From NCBI GenBank assembly GCA_946894095.1, contig OX335663.1:2294001-2358000 (forward strand): a stretch of DNA of 64,000 nucleotides, in the 5' to 3' direction. The DNA comes from Incurvaria masculella (lineage: Eukaryota > Arthropoda > Insecta > Lepidoptera > Incurvariidae). Position numbers and translations under genes: made by a program. The notes under the pieces were generated by a model. It made no database searches. It was not told the origin of the DNA and worked only from the letters and a program-made list of their open reading frames with translations. Below, piece after piece: positions 11,004-21,300 of the stretch (its first letter is position 1; the number at the start of each line of letters is the position of its first letter).

Positions 11004-11590
11004 AACATTGAAGTAAACTAAACATAATTTGAAGTACAGCGACATCTACATTTGAAGCATTGTAATCAGATTTTGAACATAATCTGAAAAAGAATTGGTC
11101 GTGACATTCGTCGGAAGCAGGATCTTGCTTCCGACCAATGTCGATTACGGTAATTTCGTATCCGTTAAATACATAAAATGATTAAACTAAACATGTTATT
11201 TAACCTTACCCTGACTCGAAGAGGCACGGGATAAAATAAATGTCAAAAACATTTTATCAAACACAACAACAAACAAACAACAATATCATGTGCTCGATAT
11301 CGAACCCCGCGCCACATGTGCAGCGCTACACCATCAAGCCAATTTTACATTTTAACCTCCGGTAATGTATTTTTCTAAGAAGGGTCACATTTGCAAGGGT
11401 TCCGTGAATTCCTAAGCCACTTAGATGCCCTCTCGGAAGTTACACGGACGACTGCTGGGACGACCTTTCAGAGCCTCGACTTTCCACGTTGATTTCTAAT
11501 TTCGTCCTATCTGTAGTGCGATTGTGTTGTGATTTTGAAATGTATTTTTTATTATAATAATAATGTATTAACCTCAGGTACATTGCCCCA
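11004..11590. other. Intergenic with a 40-bp near-perfect palindrome
   Basis: No gene is seen. 11103-11142 forms two 20-nt arms with two mismatches, centred on GATC. The rest is AT-rich. Confidence 0.5.
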
Positions 11591-11599
11591 TAAAATTGT

Positions 11600-11872
11600 C
11601 AATTCAGTCAGTCAGTCAGCGTGTTTGCGTCCCCTGCTAAAGATACGCCTCTCCAAATTTTTCTCCAGCTCAAATGGCAGTGGGCTGGTCACGTCAGCCG
11701 AAGAGACGACGCCCGTTGGAGTAACCGTGTCCTACACTGGCGGCCGTGGACAGGAAAACGGAGTGTGGGAAGACCGCCCTTCAGGTGGGAAGACGACATC
11801 AAGTGCGTAGGCGGAAAGCAGTGGTTCCGTATCGCTCAGGGCCGGGAGGACTGGAGAACAAATGGACAGGCG
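11600..11872 (-). pseudogene. RTE-type LINE 3' end with internal inversion
   Basis: The element is flanked by the perfect 9-bp repeat TAAAATTGT (11591-11599 and 11873-11881). Relative to the minus strand, ~11600-11660 is the LINE 3' end in forward sense, with (GTCA)n and GCAAACACGC. The adjoining ~11660-11872 is the upstream coding tail in the opposite sense: 'KWQWAGHVSRRDD', 'WRPWTGKRSVGRPP', 'RWEDDIK' on the plus strand. The two parts share ~20 bp of overlapping sequence. This is the layout left by twin priming, in which the second cDNA starts inverted. It is not translatable. Confidence 0.88.
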
Positions 11873-11881
11873 TAAAATTGT

Positions 11882-12339
11882 AATTAATACTAATGCTAAG
11901 TCACTCATTAATAAAATGGTCATAATATTTTATACTTATAATCTTTAGTTTGCTGACCGGCGAAGGGATATCTTATGTTTGCGCAGTGCACCGAAAAAAT
12001 CAGTCAAACCGTTCTCTGCGAACATACCCGACGCGCTACACCGCCCGACTGGTGGTAATCAAGGAGTTGGTACACGTAAACAACGTAATCTTCCAACTGT
12101 TAGAAAGTATTATCCAACCCACGGGAAAAAACAGACTGAACGGGTATGAACATTTTGACTAAAAGTAAGATCTTGTATGCTCGAGTAGTATCTGAAATTA
12201 GTAAAGTACTGGGTGTCCATTCTTGAAATTTCGTGGAATCAAACGTGGAGCAAACCACTTTGACAGTGGCTCTCATATTATTTTGATATGTATATTTTTT
12301 TATCACATCTTCGGTCATGATATTATTCTAACACTCCTC
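11882..12339. other. Intergenic, no gene seen
   Basis: No motif-bearing open frame and no repeat were identified. Confidence 0.4.
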
Positions 12340-12510
12340 ATAGGAACTGGGTGCCATAACATGACCTTCCTTATTTTGCACGGCTACATTTAACTGGATC
12401 GAAAACACGGTTAATTTTCACTGCCGCTTTGACCATCGTAAATGCGGATAGTAACATGCCGGGCGGAATTAACCCTACTCCCTAGTAAGCAAGGATAGGA
12501 TAACATGGTA
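12340..12510 (-). mobile_element. SINE family 1 body fragment
   Basis: It has a diverged SINE-1 body (GGAACTGGGTGCCAT, ACGGCTACATTTAACTGG, CCGGGCGG.ATTAACCCTA) but no recognisable promoter head. It is closest to the subfamily at 10684-11003. Confidence 0.6.
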
Positions 12511-13440
12511 CGCGAACCACGATCGGAAATAAATGCGTTGGGACCATATGTATGTCGGTTACTTACGGGTTTGTTCTTATTGTGTTTGCATTGAACGTAA
12601 TCGCACCCCCGCTCTTTCAATTGACTCGGCTTTACACTGCCCCCGGTGAGGCTGATTCGATTTCGCGCGGCCGGCCTCTGTCCTGTCGGGCCTCAGTCCT
12701 ATCCGGCCTCTGGATGCAGCTCTGGTACCTCCAGGAGACAGATCGCTCCACCGGCCAGGTGTCAAGGAGATGTCGCGTATCCGGAGTATTGTTACGATGG
12801 CTTGTAGAATCGAGAATCCACGAACGATAAAAAAGGAATGGATATATACATTCGTTCCAAACGCGTGCCGAGTGTTTGCCTAATCAGGCAATTTCCATAC
12901 AACTAGCCCATAGTGTGTAGACTACGCGCGCGACTCGCTGTAATATATAAAACGGAAATGTATTGCATATATGCATGCAAGAACAACAAAACTATGAAAA
13001 TGTGAATCATAACAAACCTAAGATAGGTCCGTCTGTGAAGGTTTCAATTATTTTCGTTATTTCTTTGTAAACTGGATAAGTATTCCGGCGACGCTTTCAG
13101 TGATTATGAACTATTAAGACCTTGTGTCCAATCCTTTTTACCGTTCGTTCTAGAATCATTGTTGGTATGTGATTGTTCATAATAAGTAGGCAGCAAACTG
13201 CACTCGAGTTTGTTGATCATTAGCCATTACTGCTAATTGAATTTTAAATAATTCATCGATTTAACTTAATGTCGATGCAAAATCACAGCTAAGAAGAACA
13301 GGAAAGAAACTTCGCTGGGATTTACGGATGCCCGATTGCACTTCGTAAACATCAATCCTAGATTCACTGTATATTGTCATGAAATTGTTCATAATTAAAT
13401 AATGGCGTCATTACCGATTTTTCAAATTTCACTACCAATT
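12511..13440. other. Intergenic with a GC-rich patch
   Basis: 12600-12780 is GC-rich (GGCCGGCCTC, TCCGGCCTCTGG) and has short open frames in both directions. No domain is recognisable. The rest is AT-rich and featureless. Confidence 0.4.
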
Positions 13441-13692
13441 TTTAGGGTTTCGTACCCAAAGCGTGCCAAACGAAACCCTATGCTTAGTAATAGGGTTTCG
13501 TTTGGCTCTGCTGTCCGTCCGTCCGTCTGTCACAGGCGTGTATTGCTGTTGCCGCTATAACGACAAATGGTAAAAAACTAATAAAAAATAAATGGGGCCA
13601 CCATAAAAGAAACGTGATTTCTTTGGATCAAATCTTGTATAATGGTACGGAACTCTTCGTGTGCGATTCCGACACGCACTTGGCCGGTTCTT
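13441..13692 (-). mobile_element. AGGGTTCCGTACC/GGTACGGAACCCT repeat, inverted orientation
   Basis: On the minus strand it reads from GGCCAAGTGCG..TCG through a (CGGA)n run to the GGGTACGAAACCCT end. It belongs to the same dispersed family as 27583-27875, 37052-37194, 37509-37772, 37934-38165, 38226-38519, 43117-43410, 57451-57740 and 57803-58008. Confidence 0.75.
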
Positions 13693-13789
13693 AGATCCTC
13701 ATAACAGTTGCTGAAGGCACGTTCAAGTTACTTACAAGGTCTCTTAATGTTTTATCAATGGATTTCAGCAAATAAGTATCATGTCATGG

Positions 13790-13920
13790 AATGGTATGTT
13801 TTGCTGTTTCTGGTCCTAGCAGTACATTCGTAAAGTAGTTATTTTAACAGGGATCTTTCTTTAATTAATGCGTCCTTGCTTCACGGTCGATTATACATAC
13901 ATACATGTCACATTCCTAAG
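13790..13920 (+). mobile_element. SINE family 2 fragment
   Basis: It contains TGTTTTGCTG..CTGGTCC..CAGTACATTCG, then TAATTAATGCGTCCTTGC and TTCACGGTCGATTATACATA. This matches, in inverted form, the SINE copy at 43577-43860. It is truncated. Confidence 0.6.
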
Positions 13921-14189
13921 TATCATATCATTTTCATCCTAATGATCATATATTCTGGTGATGTTATAAGTAGCATATCATTTTCACCCTAAATGAAATA
14001 TATCCTAGCAATACAACAGTTGTAGCTCACAGATCTCTATTCTAGCAGAATTCATTTGTACCAAATGGTACCTACCTACCTACACATGTATCTTGTTTTC
14101 TGACTTCGGAAAAATCATTCAGCTTATCTAAAAAAAATTGTCCGACAGAGTTCGACTTTCACATGCATAAGGTAGGACGGCAGTGGCGA
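13921..14189. other. Short AT-rich stretch
   Basis: A ~55-bp block with 'AGTATCATATCATTTTCA.CCTAA' occurs twice (13918-13945 and ~13970-13995). This is a small local duplication. No gene is present. Confidence 0.4.
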
Positions 14190-14950
14190 CTGAAAGGCAG
14201 TGTTCTCATACGATAACGTCACGTTCACAACCGCGTCTCAGCAACGTTACGTCCACAGCGGTGGCGAAAATATCTGAAAATGTATGGACACATATCTCTT
14301 TACACGTCCAACGTCAACGTCCTACCTACCGTTGGCGGTTTTCTCATTACACGACAACGTCACGTTCACGACCACGTCTCGGCAAAGTTACGTCCACAGC
14401 GGAGGCGAAAATATCTGAAAATGTATGGACACATATCTCTTAACACGTCCAACGTCAACGTCCTACCTACCGTTGGCGGTTTTCTCATTACACGACAACG
14501 TCACGTTCACGACCACGTCTCGGCAAAGTTACGTCCACAGCGGAGGCGAAAATATCTGAAAATGTATGGACACATATCTCTTTACACGTCCAACGTCAAC
14601 GTCCTACCTACCGTTGGCGGTTTTCTCATTACACGACAACGTCACGTTCACGACCACGTCTCGGCAAAGTTACGTCCACAGCGGAGGCGAAAATATCTGA
14701 AAATGTATGGACACATATCTCTTAACACGTCCAACGTCAACGTCCTACCTACCGTTGGCGGTTTTCTCATTACCCGATAACGCCACGTTCACGACCACGT
14801 CTCGGCAAAGTTACGTCCACAGCGGAGGCGAAAATATCTGAAAATGTATGGACACATATCTCTTAACACGTCCAACGTCAACGTCCTACCTACCGTTGGC
14901 GGTTTTCTCATTACACGACAACGTCACGTTTACGACCACGTCTCGGAAAC
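14190..14950 (+). repeat. 141-bp tandem array (~5.4 units)
   Basis: The anchor GGCAAAG (or its variants) falls at 14240, 14381, 14522, 14663, 14804 and 14945, exactly 141 bp apart. Because 141 is 47 codons, one forward frame stays open through most of the array (14280-14780) and repeats a 47-residue block. Units alternate between TCTCTTTACACG and TCTCTTAACACG in the first four copies, suggesting duplication of a 282-bp dimer. No start context, signal or domain suggests a real protein. Confidence 0.92.
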
Positions 14951-15439
14951 GATTTTTTTTTAATTCGCTGATTTTAGAGTTCGTTCGCCACTCCCTCTCT
15001 GCCTTGGTCGATGTCTATAAGGGTCCGAACCGGACCCCGAGTTTTACAATTCAGATGTGCGGGCAAAGAAAATTCAATTTGGCCCGTGTTCTCGGACTTA
15101 TACGCGGATCGTTGAATGTTGAATCCTTGATAAGTTTATCGGTACGGTTACCGTGTTTTCTTTATTCCCGCAGACCTAATTATTACTGAATAATGTTTAC
15201 TGACAAGGTCTTCTTGTACGGAAGAAAAAAGGGTTCGTAGCGACGTATTTAAATTGTCTCTGTCCGTCCAATTTTGATTTTGTTCATTTTTGAACTGAAA
15301 TATCTCAGCTGTTACCTTTTACTGTAATGCTGTCATATTTTTTTTCTTGTAATGTGCAAAACCTACAATAACAAAAAAGATTCACTTTTTACCCATGGTC
15401 CTTTGCTGTGAATACCTACTAAGTTGACTATTTTTACCC
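14951..15439. other. Intergenic, no gene seen
   Basis: The open frame running out of the tandem array to 15189 has no recognisable domain. The remainder is AT-rich. Confidence 0.4.
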
Positions 15440-16075
15440 GAATTCCAATAAAGGAAGAGGTTCTCAATTCGACTGTATTTTTTTTATGTTTGTTACCTCA
15501 GAACTTTCGACTGGGTAAACCGATTTTCATTATTCTATTGTTTTTTCAAAGCTAGTGCTTCCTGTGTAGTCCCATTTCAATTTGGTTCAGTTCTGACGAT
15601 GGCATCCATGAGAAAACCATAAAAGTACTAAATTTGCTTTTAGTATGTGCGCGACCAATGGACGAATAACTCAATTCCACGCCAAACGATTTTAATGATT
15701 TTTTTTTTATCGGAAAGGATGTACTTCAATTTTAGGTTCTGATTATGGGATCCATGAACAATATAAAACTCTTCAATTCTTAGGAACAAATTAACGATAC
15801 TCGACCGACTTTCGACAAATTCGTTAGTGTACTTCAGGTTCATTAAAAATTAATAAACAAAAGTTTTCACAAAAATAAACCGACTTAAAAAAAGTATTCC
15901 AAAACAAATTAATATGTAGTAATAAGGAAAAAAAATAATTGCAGTTATTATACTTACAACAATTGTTATTTTTGGAGCATAATAATTGTTTTTTTTTACT
16001 TTTTAGTTATTTTTTTTGGATTTTTGTTTTTGGAAATTTGTTTTGGAAAACTTTTTTTGAAGTCGGTTTTTTTCT
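15440..16075. mobile_element. ACCGACTTCAAA repeat (diverged copy)
   Basis: It starts with GGAAGAGGTTCTCAATTCGA and includes AACCGATTTTCATTATT, GTGCGCGACCAATGGACGAA and AACCGACTT. It ends with a TTTTTTTGAAGTCGG inverted terminus. This is the same family as 5831-6443, but older and without the well-preserved foldback core. Confidence 0.7.
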
Positions 16076-16410
16076 AAATATTTTGGATTGTCGATATAAT
16101 GACAATCTTCCGACTGTTTACTTTGACGTTTGCTCTCCATCACTTATTTGAATTTATTTTTCAGAAGTTCATCACTAAACACTTACCTAGTTTTAACTAA
16201 CTAAAGCTGAGCAACCAATTAATCTAACCCCTTAGCTAACCACTGACTAAACTATGCCCGAACTGTGCCTCAACTCATTCCAGAGGCGCGGAAGTATTCT
16301 CAATTGTAACTTACTCCCTGGGGCTTCCAATAAATGAGTCATGGGTTTGCAAACTGGCCGCCATTTTGCGCCGTTGCTCGCGATGGAGGGAACTAACAAC
16401 TAGTATTCCG
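16076..16410. other. Intergenic, no gene seen
   Basis: No coding or repeat structure is recognised. Confidence 0.4.
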
Positions 16411-17104
16411 GGAGGTCACGACATTTTTGGTCACGATAAGGTAAATGTCTGAATCTGGGTTCACATGTTAGAGACCACCCCTCTGATGCTAAATATGTCG
16501 GTCTGCCCGTGCCAAGTGGTTGCGTTTTCTAGATTCGCTATATAAAATAGATGCTGGTATGTACCTGCTGATGAATATATATACTGATTATCTGAAAACA
16601 TTGATACCTATTAATTATACAACAATAACCAAGCTAAAAATGTCGTTCTGCCTGTGCCAAGTGGTTGCGTTATCTAGATTGGCTATATAAAATCAATATA
16701 GGTGTGTACATGCTGGTGAATATACTGATTTTCTAGAAACATTGATACCTATTAATTATACAACAATAACCAGACGGTTACTTAATTAAATACTTAATAA
16801 ATATACCTAAAGTTATATCTGTAACCTAAATCGCCTATAACTACTAAATTCAACCAAAGATTTATTCAGTTTTTGTATTGCTAAGCAAGTATGTACTAAT
16901 ACTTTCATGCTTCTTCATTTGCATCCATTTACCTAATCATATGTATTTTTTGTCACCATAACTACTTTTTCAGGCGCCTTATCTAAGTAACGCAACCACT
17001 TGGAACAGGCAGACTGACACATTTAGCTTCAGAGGGTTGGACTTTATCCCGTGAACCCAGTTTCAGCCATTTACGTTATCGTTACCATTTTTGTCGCGAC
17101 CTCC
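16411..17104. mobile_element. 694-bp inverted-repeat element with internal duplication
   Basis: The ends GGAGGTCACGAC and GTCGCGACCTCC begin inverted arms of ~120 bp that share GGTTCACRKG, CCCTCTGA.GCTAAAT and CAAGTGGTTGCGTT. Inside, 16492-16636 is repeated at 16637-16775 with a 145-bp period (TGTCG.TCTGCC..GTGCCAAGTGGTTGCGTT). It is non-coding and the target duplication is unclear. Confidence 0.78.
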
Positions 17105-17689
17105 TAGTCTATAGGGCCGACCGACGACGCCGTATCCGTAGTGTTGGAGAGCACATTACTATAGGCATTTTCATTTGTTTTCGCCACTACATACACAGAT
17201 TACATACTTGTAATAATTAATAATAATAAAGCCGTTTATTCTATGTGCACAGATGGTAATCGTTACATGGTGATGAATTCTAGAGAAAACTATGAATAGA
17301 TATTTTCTCTTCATCCCTAAATATTAGTATAATCTACAGCATTTTTTAAAATTACTGTGCTCCCCACTGCATTTTAGGATATTGTATTACATATTATATT
17401 AGTTTATTTTATTCAAAGTATGTTTGTATTGTTATGTAAATTATGGTTTATGTATGTTTATACTGTATGTATATATTATTATTTTATTTGCTTTATTATT
17501 TTCCTTTCAAATTGCTATTGTGTACCTACCTACAGATATTTTCGATTGTCTCTCCTCATCACCCCAAAGGTTGACTGGAACAAATCACTCCTAGTGATAA
17601 GTCCGCCTTTGTGCAATTTTGTTGTTGTTTCGAATTGTTTTTGTAATTGTACTTGTTTTCTATTGCACAATAAAGAATTTATTCATTCA
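17105..17689. other. AT-rich region with LINE-like 3' tail traces
   Basis: 'AATAATAATAAAGCCGTTTA' (~17222) and 'CACAATAAAGAATTTATTC' (~17667) look like 3' ends of non-LTR elements. The forward open frame 17420-17887 crosses these pieces and has no domain. Confidence 0.4.
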
Positions 17690-17915
17690 TTCATTCACTG
17701 CTGGGTGAAGGCCTCCCCCATTTCTTCCCCTTATTTTCTCTCTTTTGCCTTTCTTTTTTTACAAATTTACAATTTTAACTACGTCGTCCTCCAATCTCTT
17801 CTTCTGTCGTCCTACGCTCCTTTTTCTGTATCGTGGGTACCATTCCGTGGTCCTTTTTGTCCATCTTTCATCCTTAGTCCTAATTAGGTGTCCGGCCCAT
17901 TTCCACTATAGCTAA
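17690..17915 (-). pseudogene. RTE-like LINE 3' fragment
   Basis: The minus-strand translation gives the conserved tail 'WKWAGHLIRTKDERW' and 'RKRSVGRQKKRLEDD'. It ends with 'MGEAFTQQ' and a TGAA microsatellite tail (17680-17700). This tail type belongs to RTE-like endonuclease/RT proteins. It is a different subfamily from the fragments at 7128 and 11600, whose tails are CTGA. It is heavily 5' truncated and not functional. Confidence 0.82.
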
Positions 17916-17959
17916 CTCGAAAAAAAACGGAAGTGAAAATGAGCCGGACATACTTGTAA

Positions 17960-18358
17960 TCCTTTTTTTTTATGCGACCTGACAAGGATGGCTGATACCA
18001 CGCAACTACCGTTATGATATTAGCCCAATACACCACATTCCCGAAAGAATATGGTGCCATGCTAGGACCTTCCCTTTATGAGCACGGCTACATTGAACTG
18101 GATGGAAAATATGGACAATTTTTAATTGCCGCTTCGACCATCTTTTCATCCAATGAGACGGTACCAACCCGGGCGGGCTTAAACCCTACCACCTAGTAGG
18201 GGAAGGGGACCCACAGTTTTACATTGAGCAGCCCGCATTCGTGACGAAATGCACTTATCGAACTCGGAAAGAGAAAGACAGTGGTGCATGTCGGTATTGA
18301 ACCCAGGACTCTGGTACGCTAGGCCAGTCCCCGCGCCACTAGGCTACGAGCCGCTCAA
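17960..18358 (-). mobile_element. SINE family 1, near full length, tRNA-like head
   Basis: On the minus strand the element begins at ~18358 with a tRNA-like Pol III promoter: A box TAGCCTAGTGG, and B box GGTTCAATACC ~45 nt later. The shared body follows (GGTCCCC, GGTACCGTCTC, CGAAGCGGC, TCCAGTTCAATGTAGCCG). The end reads GTGGTATCAGCCATCC, then a short T/A tract. There is no coding capacity. It would be mobilised by a LINE. Confidence 0.82.
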
Positions 18359-18417
18359 CTTTACTAATAAGCAGATTTATCACTGTATACACTTTGTTTC
18401 GGGGTAGGTATGGAAAC

Positions 18418-18535
18418 TCCAACAGCCGTATTCAGAGTGGGCGGACTAACTTTAATACTAAACCTGTTTTTGTATGGTTAGTCCGGTGCTAATCTCGTAC
18501 TAACTTTTGACAGGTTTTCTCTAAATACGACTGCA
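18418..18535. mobile_element. ~115-bp palindromic miniature element
   Basis: The ends AACAGCCGTATTCAGAG and CTCTAAATACGACTG are inverted copies. The centre has GTATGGTTAGTCCGG and its inverse GCGGACTAAC. A second copy lies at 63776-63893. Confidence 0.75.
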
Positions 18536-18785
18536 GCACTCCGGCGGGTGTACTGAAGGAATCGAACACGAAAAGTTCTCGTGTCGAACGAGCTGTCAAA
18601 CTCTATGTAGAAAAAAGATGCCTTTTGTTTTTTAGTATATAATTTGACCGAAGCGAGCAGCAGAGCTTTTGCGTTTTCAATTTCCTGAGTAGACCCGCAG
18701 GAATAGGAAGTGAATAGTACGCTATCTTTGCCTATAACAGCATGCGGCTGTGCCACAGAATAAGTAATCTCATGCAGGAATATCA

Positions 18786-18860
18786 TTCATGAGGTTGCTC
18801 TCAAACCATTAGACTCTTAATTATTCTGTAGGTGGTAGCATTTAAAAGGATGATGTAATA
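18786..18860 (+). mobile_element. Head fragment of the (ACAAT)n-tailed retroposon family
   Basis: It contains GGTTGCTCTCAAACCATTAG..TGTAGGTGGTAGCATTTAAA. The same head is seen, inverted, at 30410-30467. The rest of the element is missing here. Confidence 0.5.
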
Positions 18861-18960
18861 CAATTTTGTTTAGTCCTAAAGAATTAAAATGCACTTCTAT
18901 TTTGGCTCCCTTATCGGTTTCTTATCGGTTCTTCTTAGTCGTGATAATCGATCCATCTAT

Positions 18961-19085
18961 AAAAAACGGCCAAGTGCGAGTCGAACTCGCACACGAAGGG
19001 TTCCGTACCATCAAAAAATATTTAACACAAAAAATCACGATTTTTGTACGGCGTCCCCCTATAATATTTATTCTTTTTTAAGACT
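18961..19085 (+). mobile_element. 5' fragment of the CGGAACCCT repeat
   Basis: It starts GGCCAAGTGCGAGTCGAACT and runs through GGGTTCCGTACCATC to ATTTTTGTACGGCG. The (CGGA)n part and the right terminus are absent. Confidence 0.7.
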
Positions 19086-20117
19086 TTCTCTAAGATCACG
19101 AGGAAACTATTTAGCTATAACTATAACGTAGACGACACATGCACCAAATAGTTGGTTTGTAGTTTTAAGATCATAGTATGACATATGTTTTAACGGATGG
19201 TTCATCTTAATGAATAACTCAAAAGTATTTTTTATTTCGACTGTTTTCACGTTTTGAGTCCGGTTTTCGCGTTAGGGCTACGTTTAGACAGTTCGTTCTG
19301 TACATGTCAATAATCTAAGACTATACCCTCGTCTCCAGGTCTACGGAACAAGGCTGAGCCCCAAAGTTCCTATCGATGGAGGGCTTTATATAACGAGCCG
19401 CGCGCAATCTGCCGGAGCTCACCAAAAATGATAACCCACTCGGCTGTGAGGGATTCGCACGAAATACCGACATGGAATCATTTCCGCAAGCCACCCAGCG
19501 GAACTTTTGAAACTGAAATACGCCACGGAATAATGCAATCCATTCTGTCATCTCATAGTAGCCTATGAGATGACAGATTTCTTCATGCCGAAATATGGTA
19601 TGACTGTTCAGATTTGAGTACTCTTTGACGGGTCTGAGAGAAATTAGTTCTGTGTTCGCGACTAACAAAAAAGTATGCTTTGATCGCTTCTGGGGGGCCG
19701 GATATATTTTACGCTACTTTGATATGCCAATTTGGAAAATATTTGCCAATGTTTGTGAGACTCTTAGGCAATGGGTTGCCCGTTGCAACCCGATCTCACC
19801 AATGCAAGCAAGAGCTGCGGGGCACCAATCACATTTTATAGTGTTACAACATTTTAAAACATCTCCTGACATTTTCCGTCGCCCCGGTACTTTTGCTGAG
19901 ATTTGTTGAATTCAATATAAATTCGGGCGGGGGTCCTAAAACGAAACAATAACATTTCATAAGCGCCAGTCGTCAAGGTAAAAAGTGTCGTTGTCACAGT
20001 CTCCTCGACAGCAAATGTTGAGCACACAATTTTTCGCCATTCTCCAACCGCGCGATAACTCATAGTTCCTTTCTCCTGAATCTCGTACTATCTAGCCATT
20101 TACTCGTAAAACTAATA
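19086..20117. other. Intergenic, with a perfect hairpin at 19544-19577
   Basis: No gene is recognised. Two exact 15-nt arms (19544-19558 and 19563-19577) are separated by the loop TAGC. Short open frames on both strands have no motif. Confidence 0.5.
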
Positions 20118-20475
20118 TACTGACAGGGACTGGCCTGCTACAATTGGCAACATGTTAGTTGGTGGGGATAGTCTTTTCAAATAAAACGATATTTATCATG
20201 AACTGTTGCATACCGCATTAATTGTAAATTTTCGCCAATTAATGTTAATTTAGTGTTTTACCTAGGTTTTTGTTAAAAAAATTGACGAACACTTTTCTAA
20301 ATTTAGATTAAGTGGACGTTGAAAAAACAACAGCTGAGTTTCTTTCCAGTTCTTCTTCGCTGTGTTTTGTTTTGCTGAACTGGTCAATGATAAAATGTGA
20401 CAAATCCGACTGCAGTGTACTGTCTATGGATGATGAATAACCAATACAAGACAATACAATATAATTTTAGTGTCG
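20118..20475 (+). mobile_element. (ACAAT)n-tailed retroposon, 3' part
   Basis: It carries GGGACTGGCCTGCT, CAACATGTTAGTTGG, CAGTGTACTGTCTATGGATG and a CAATACAAGACAATACAAT tail. The same family occurs at 22690-23005, 29860-30467, 31490-32200 and 34370-34829. The pentamer tail suggests mobilisation by a CR1/L2-like LINE. Confidence 0.7.
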
Positions 20476-20684
20476 AAACCAACGCAGCATTGGATATTTT
20501 ATTTTTTATGAAAAATGCTTGATAGTGTACGGATCCCCTCCCAACAGAAACGAAGATGTCGAATGACCATTCAATACTTCCCTCGCACATTTCACACGAG
20601 AGTTACCCAATGTATGGACATCGCTTATCAAAATCACTATGAACTACGCTAAATTATGTACAGGGCTTTTGTTTATGTAACTTT

Positions 20685-21058
20685 TTTTTATGCAACCTGA
20701 CATGGATGGCTAATACCACACAACTACCGGTATGATATTAGTCCAATACACCACATTCCCGAAGGAACTAGGTGCCATGCCAGGACCTTTCCTTTATGAG
20801 CACGGCTACATTGAACTGGATGGAAAACACGGACAATTTGTCATTGCCGCATCGACTATCTTTTCATCCAATGCGATGGTATCTACCCGGGCGGGCTTAA
20901 ACCCTACCACCTAGTAGGGGACCTACAGTTTTACATGGATTCCGAACCATGGAGCAGCTCGCATTCATGACAAAATGCACTTATCGAACTCAGAAAGAGA
21001 AAGAAAGGGTACGCTAGGCCAATCCCCGCGCCAATAGGCTACGAGCCGCCGAACTGGA
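20685..21058 (-). mobile_element. SINE family 1 copy
   Basis: The body matches 17960-18358 closely (GGTGCCATGCCAGGACC, GAGCACGGCTACATTGAACT). The tRNA-like head at ~21040 is shortened but keeps CGCGCCAATAGGCTACGAGC. A second SINE-1 body follows directly. Confidence 0.75.
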
Positions 21059-21300
21059 CATGGATAGCTAATACCGATCCCTCATTTTGGCCCAACACAC
21101 CACATGGGGACTAGGTGCCATGCCAGGACCTTTGTTGTATTGTTCGGCTACATTGAAATGGATGTAAAACACGGATAATTCTCAATGCCGCTTCGAACAT
21201 CGTTCGTTCAATGCGATGGTACCAACCCGGGCGGGATTAACCCTACCATCTAATAAGTAAGGGAGCGACCCACAGTTTTACGTGGAATTCGAATCACGAA
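21059..21300 (-). mobile_element. SINE family 1 copy, other subfamily
   Basis: It is adjacent to the preceding copy. The body has the TTGTATTG.TCGGCTACATTG variant seen also in the 5S-headed copy at 10684. Its promoter head is missing. Confidence 0.7.

Noticed and set aside
14280..14780. A 166-codon frame repeating a 47-residue block
   Set aside because: It follows from the 141-bp array being a multiple of three. There is no independent evidence of coding.
17420..17887. A 155-codon hydrophobic forward frame
   Set aside because: It spans several LINE 3' fragments, and its second half is antisense to an RTE coding tail.
18240..18358. A free-standing tRNA gene on the minus strand
   Set aside because: The A and B boxes are present, but the sequence cannot form a normal cloverleaf and is joined to the SINE body, so it is a SINE head.
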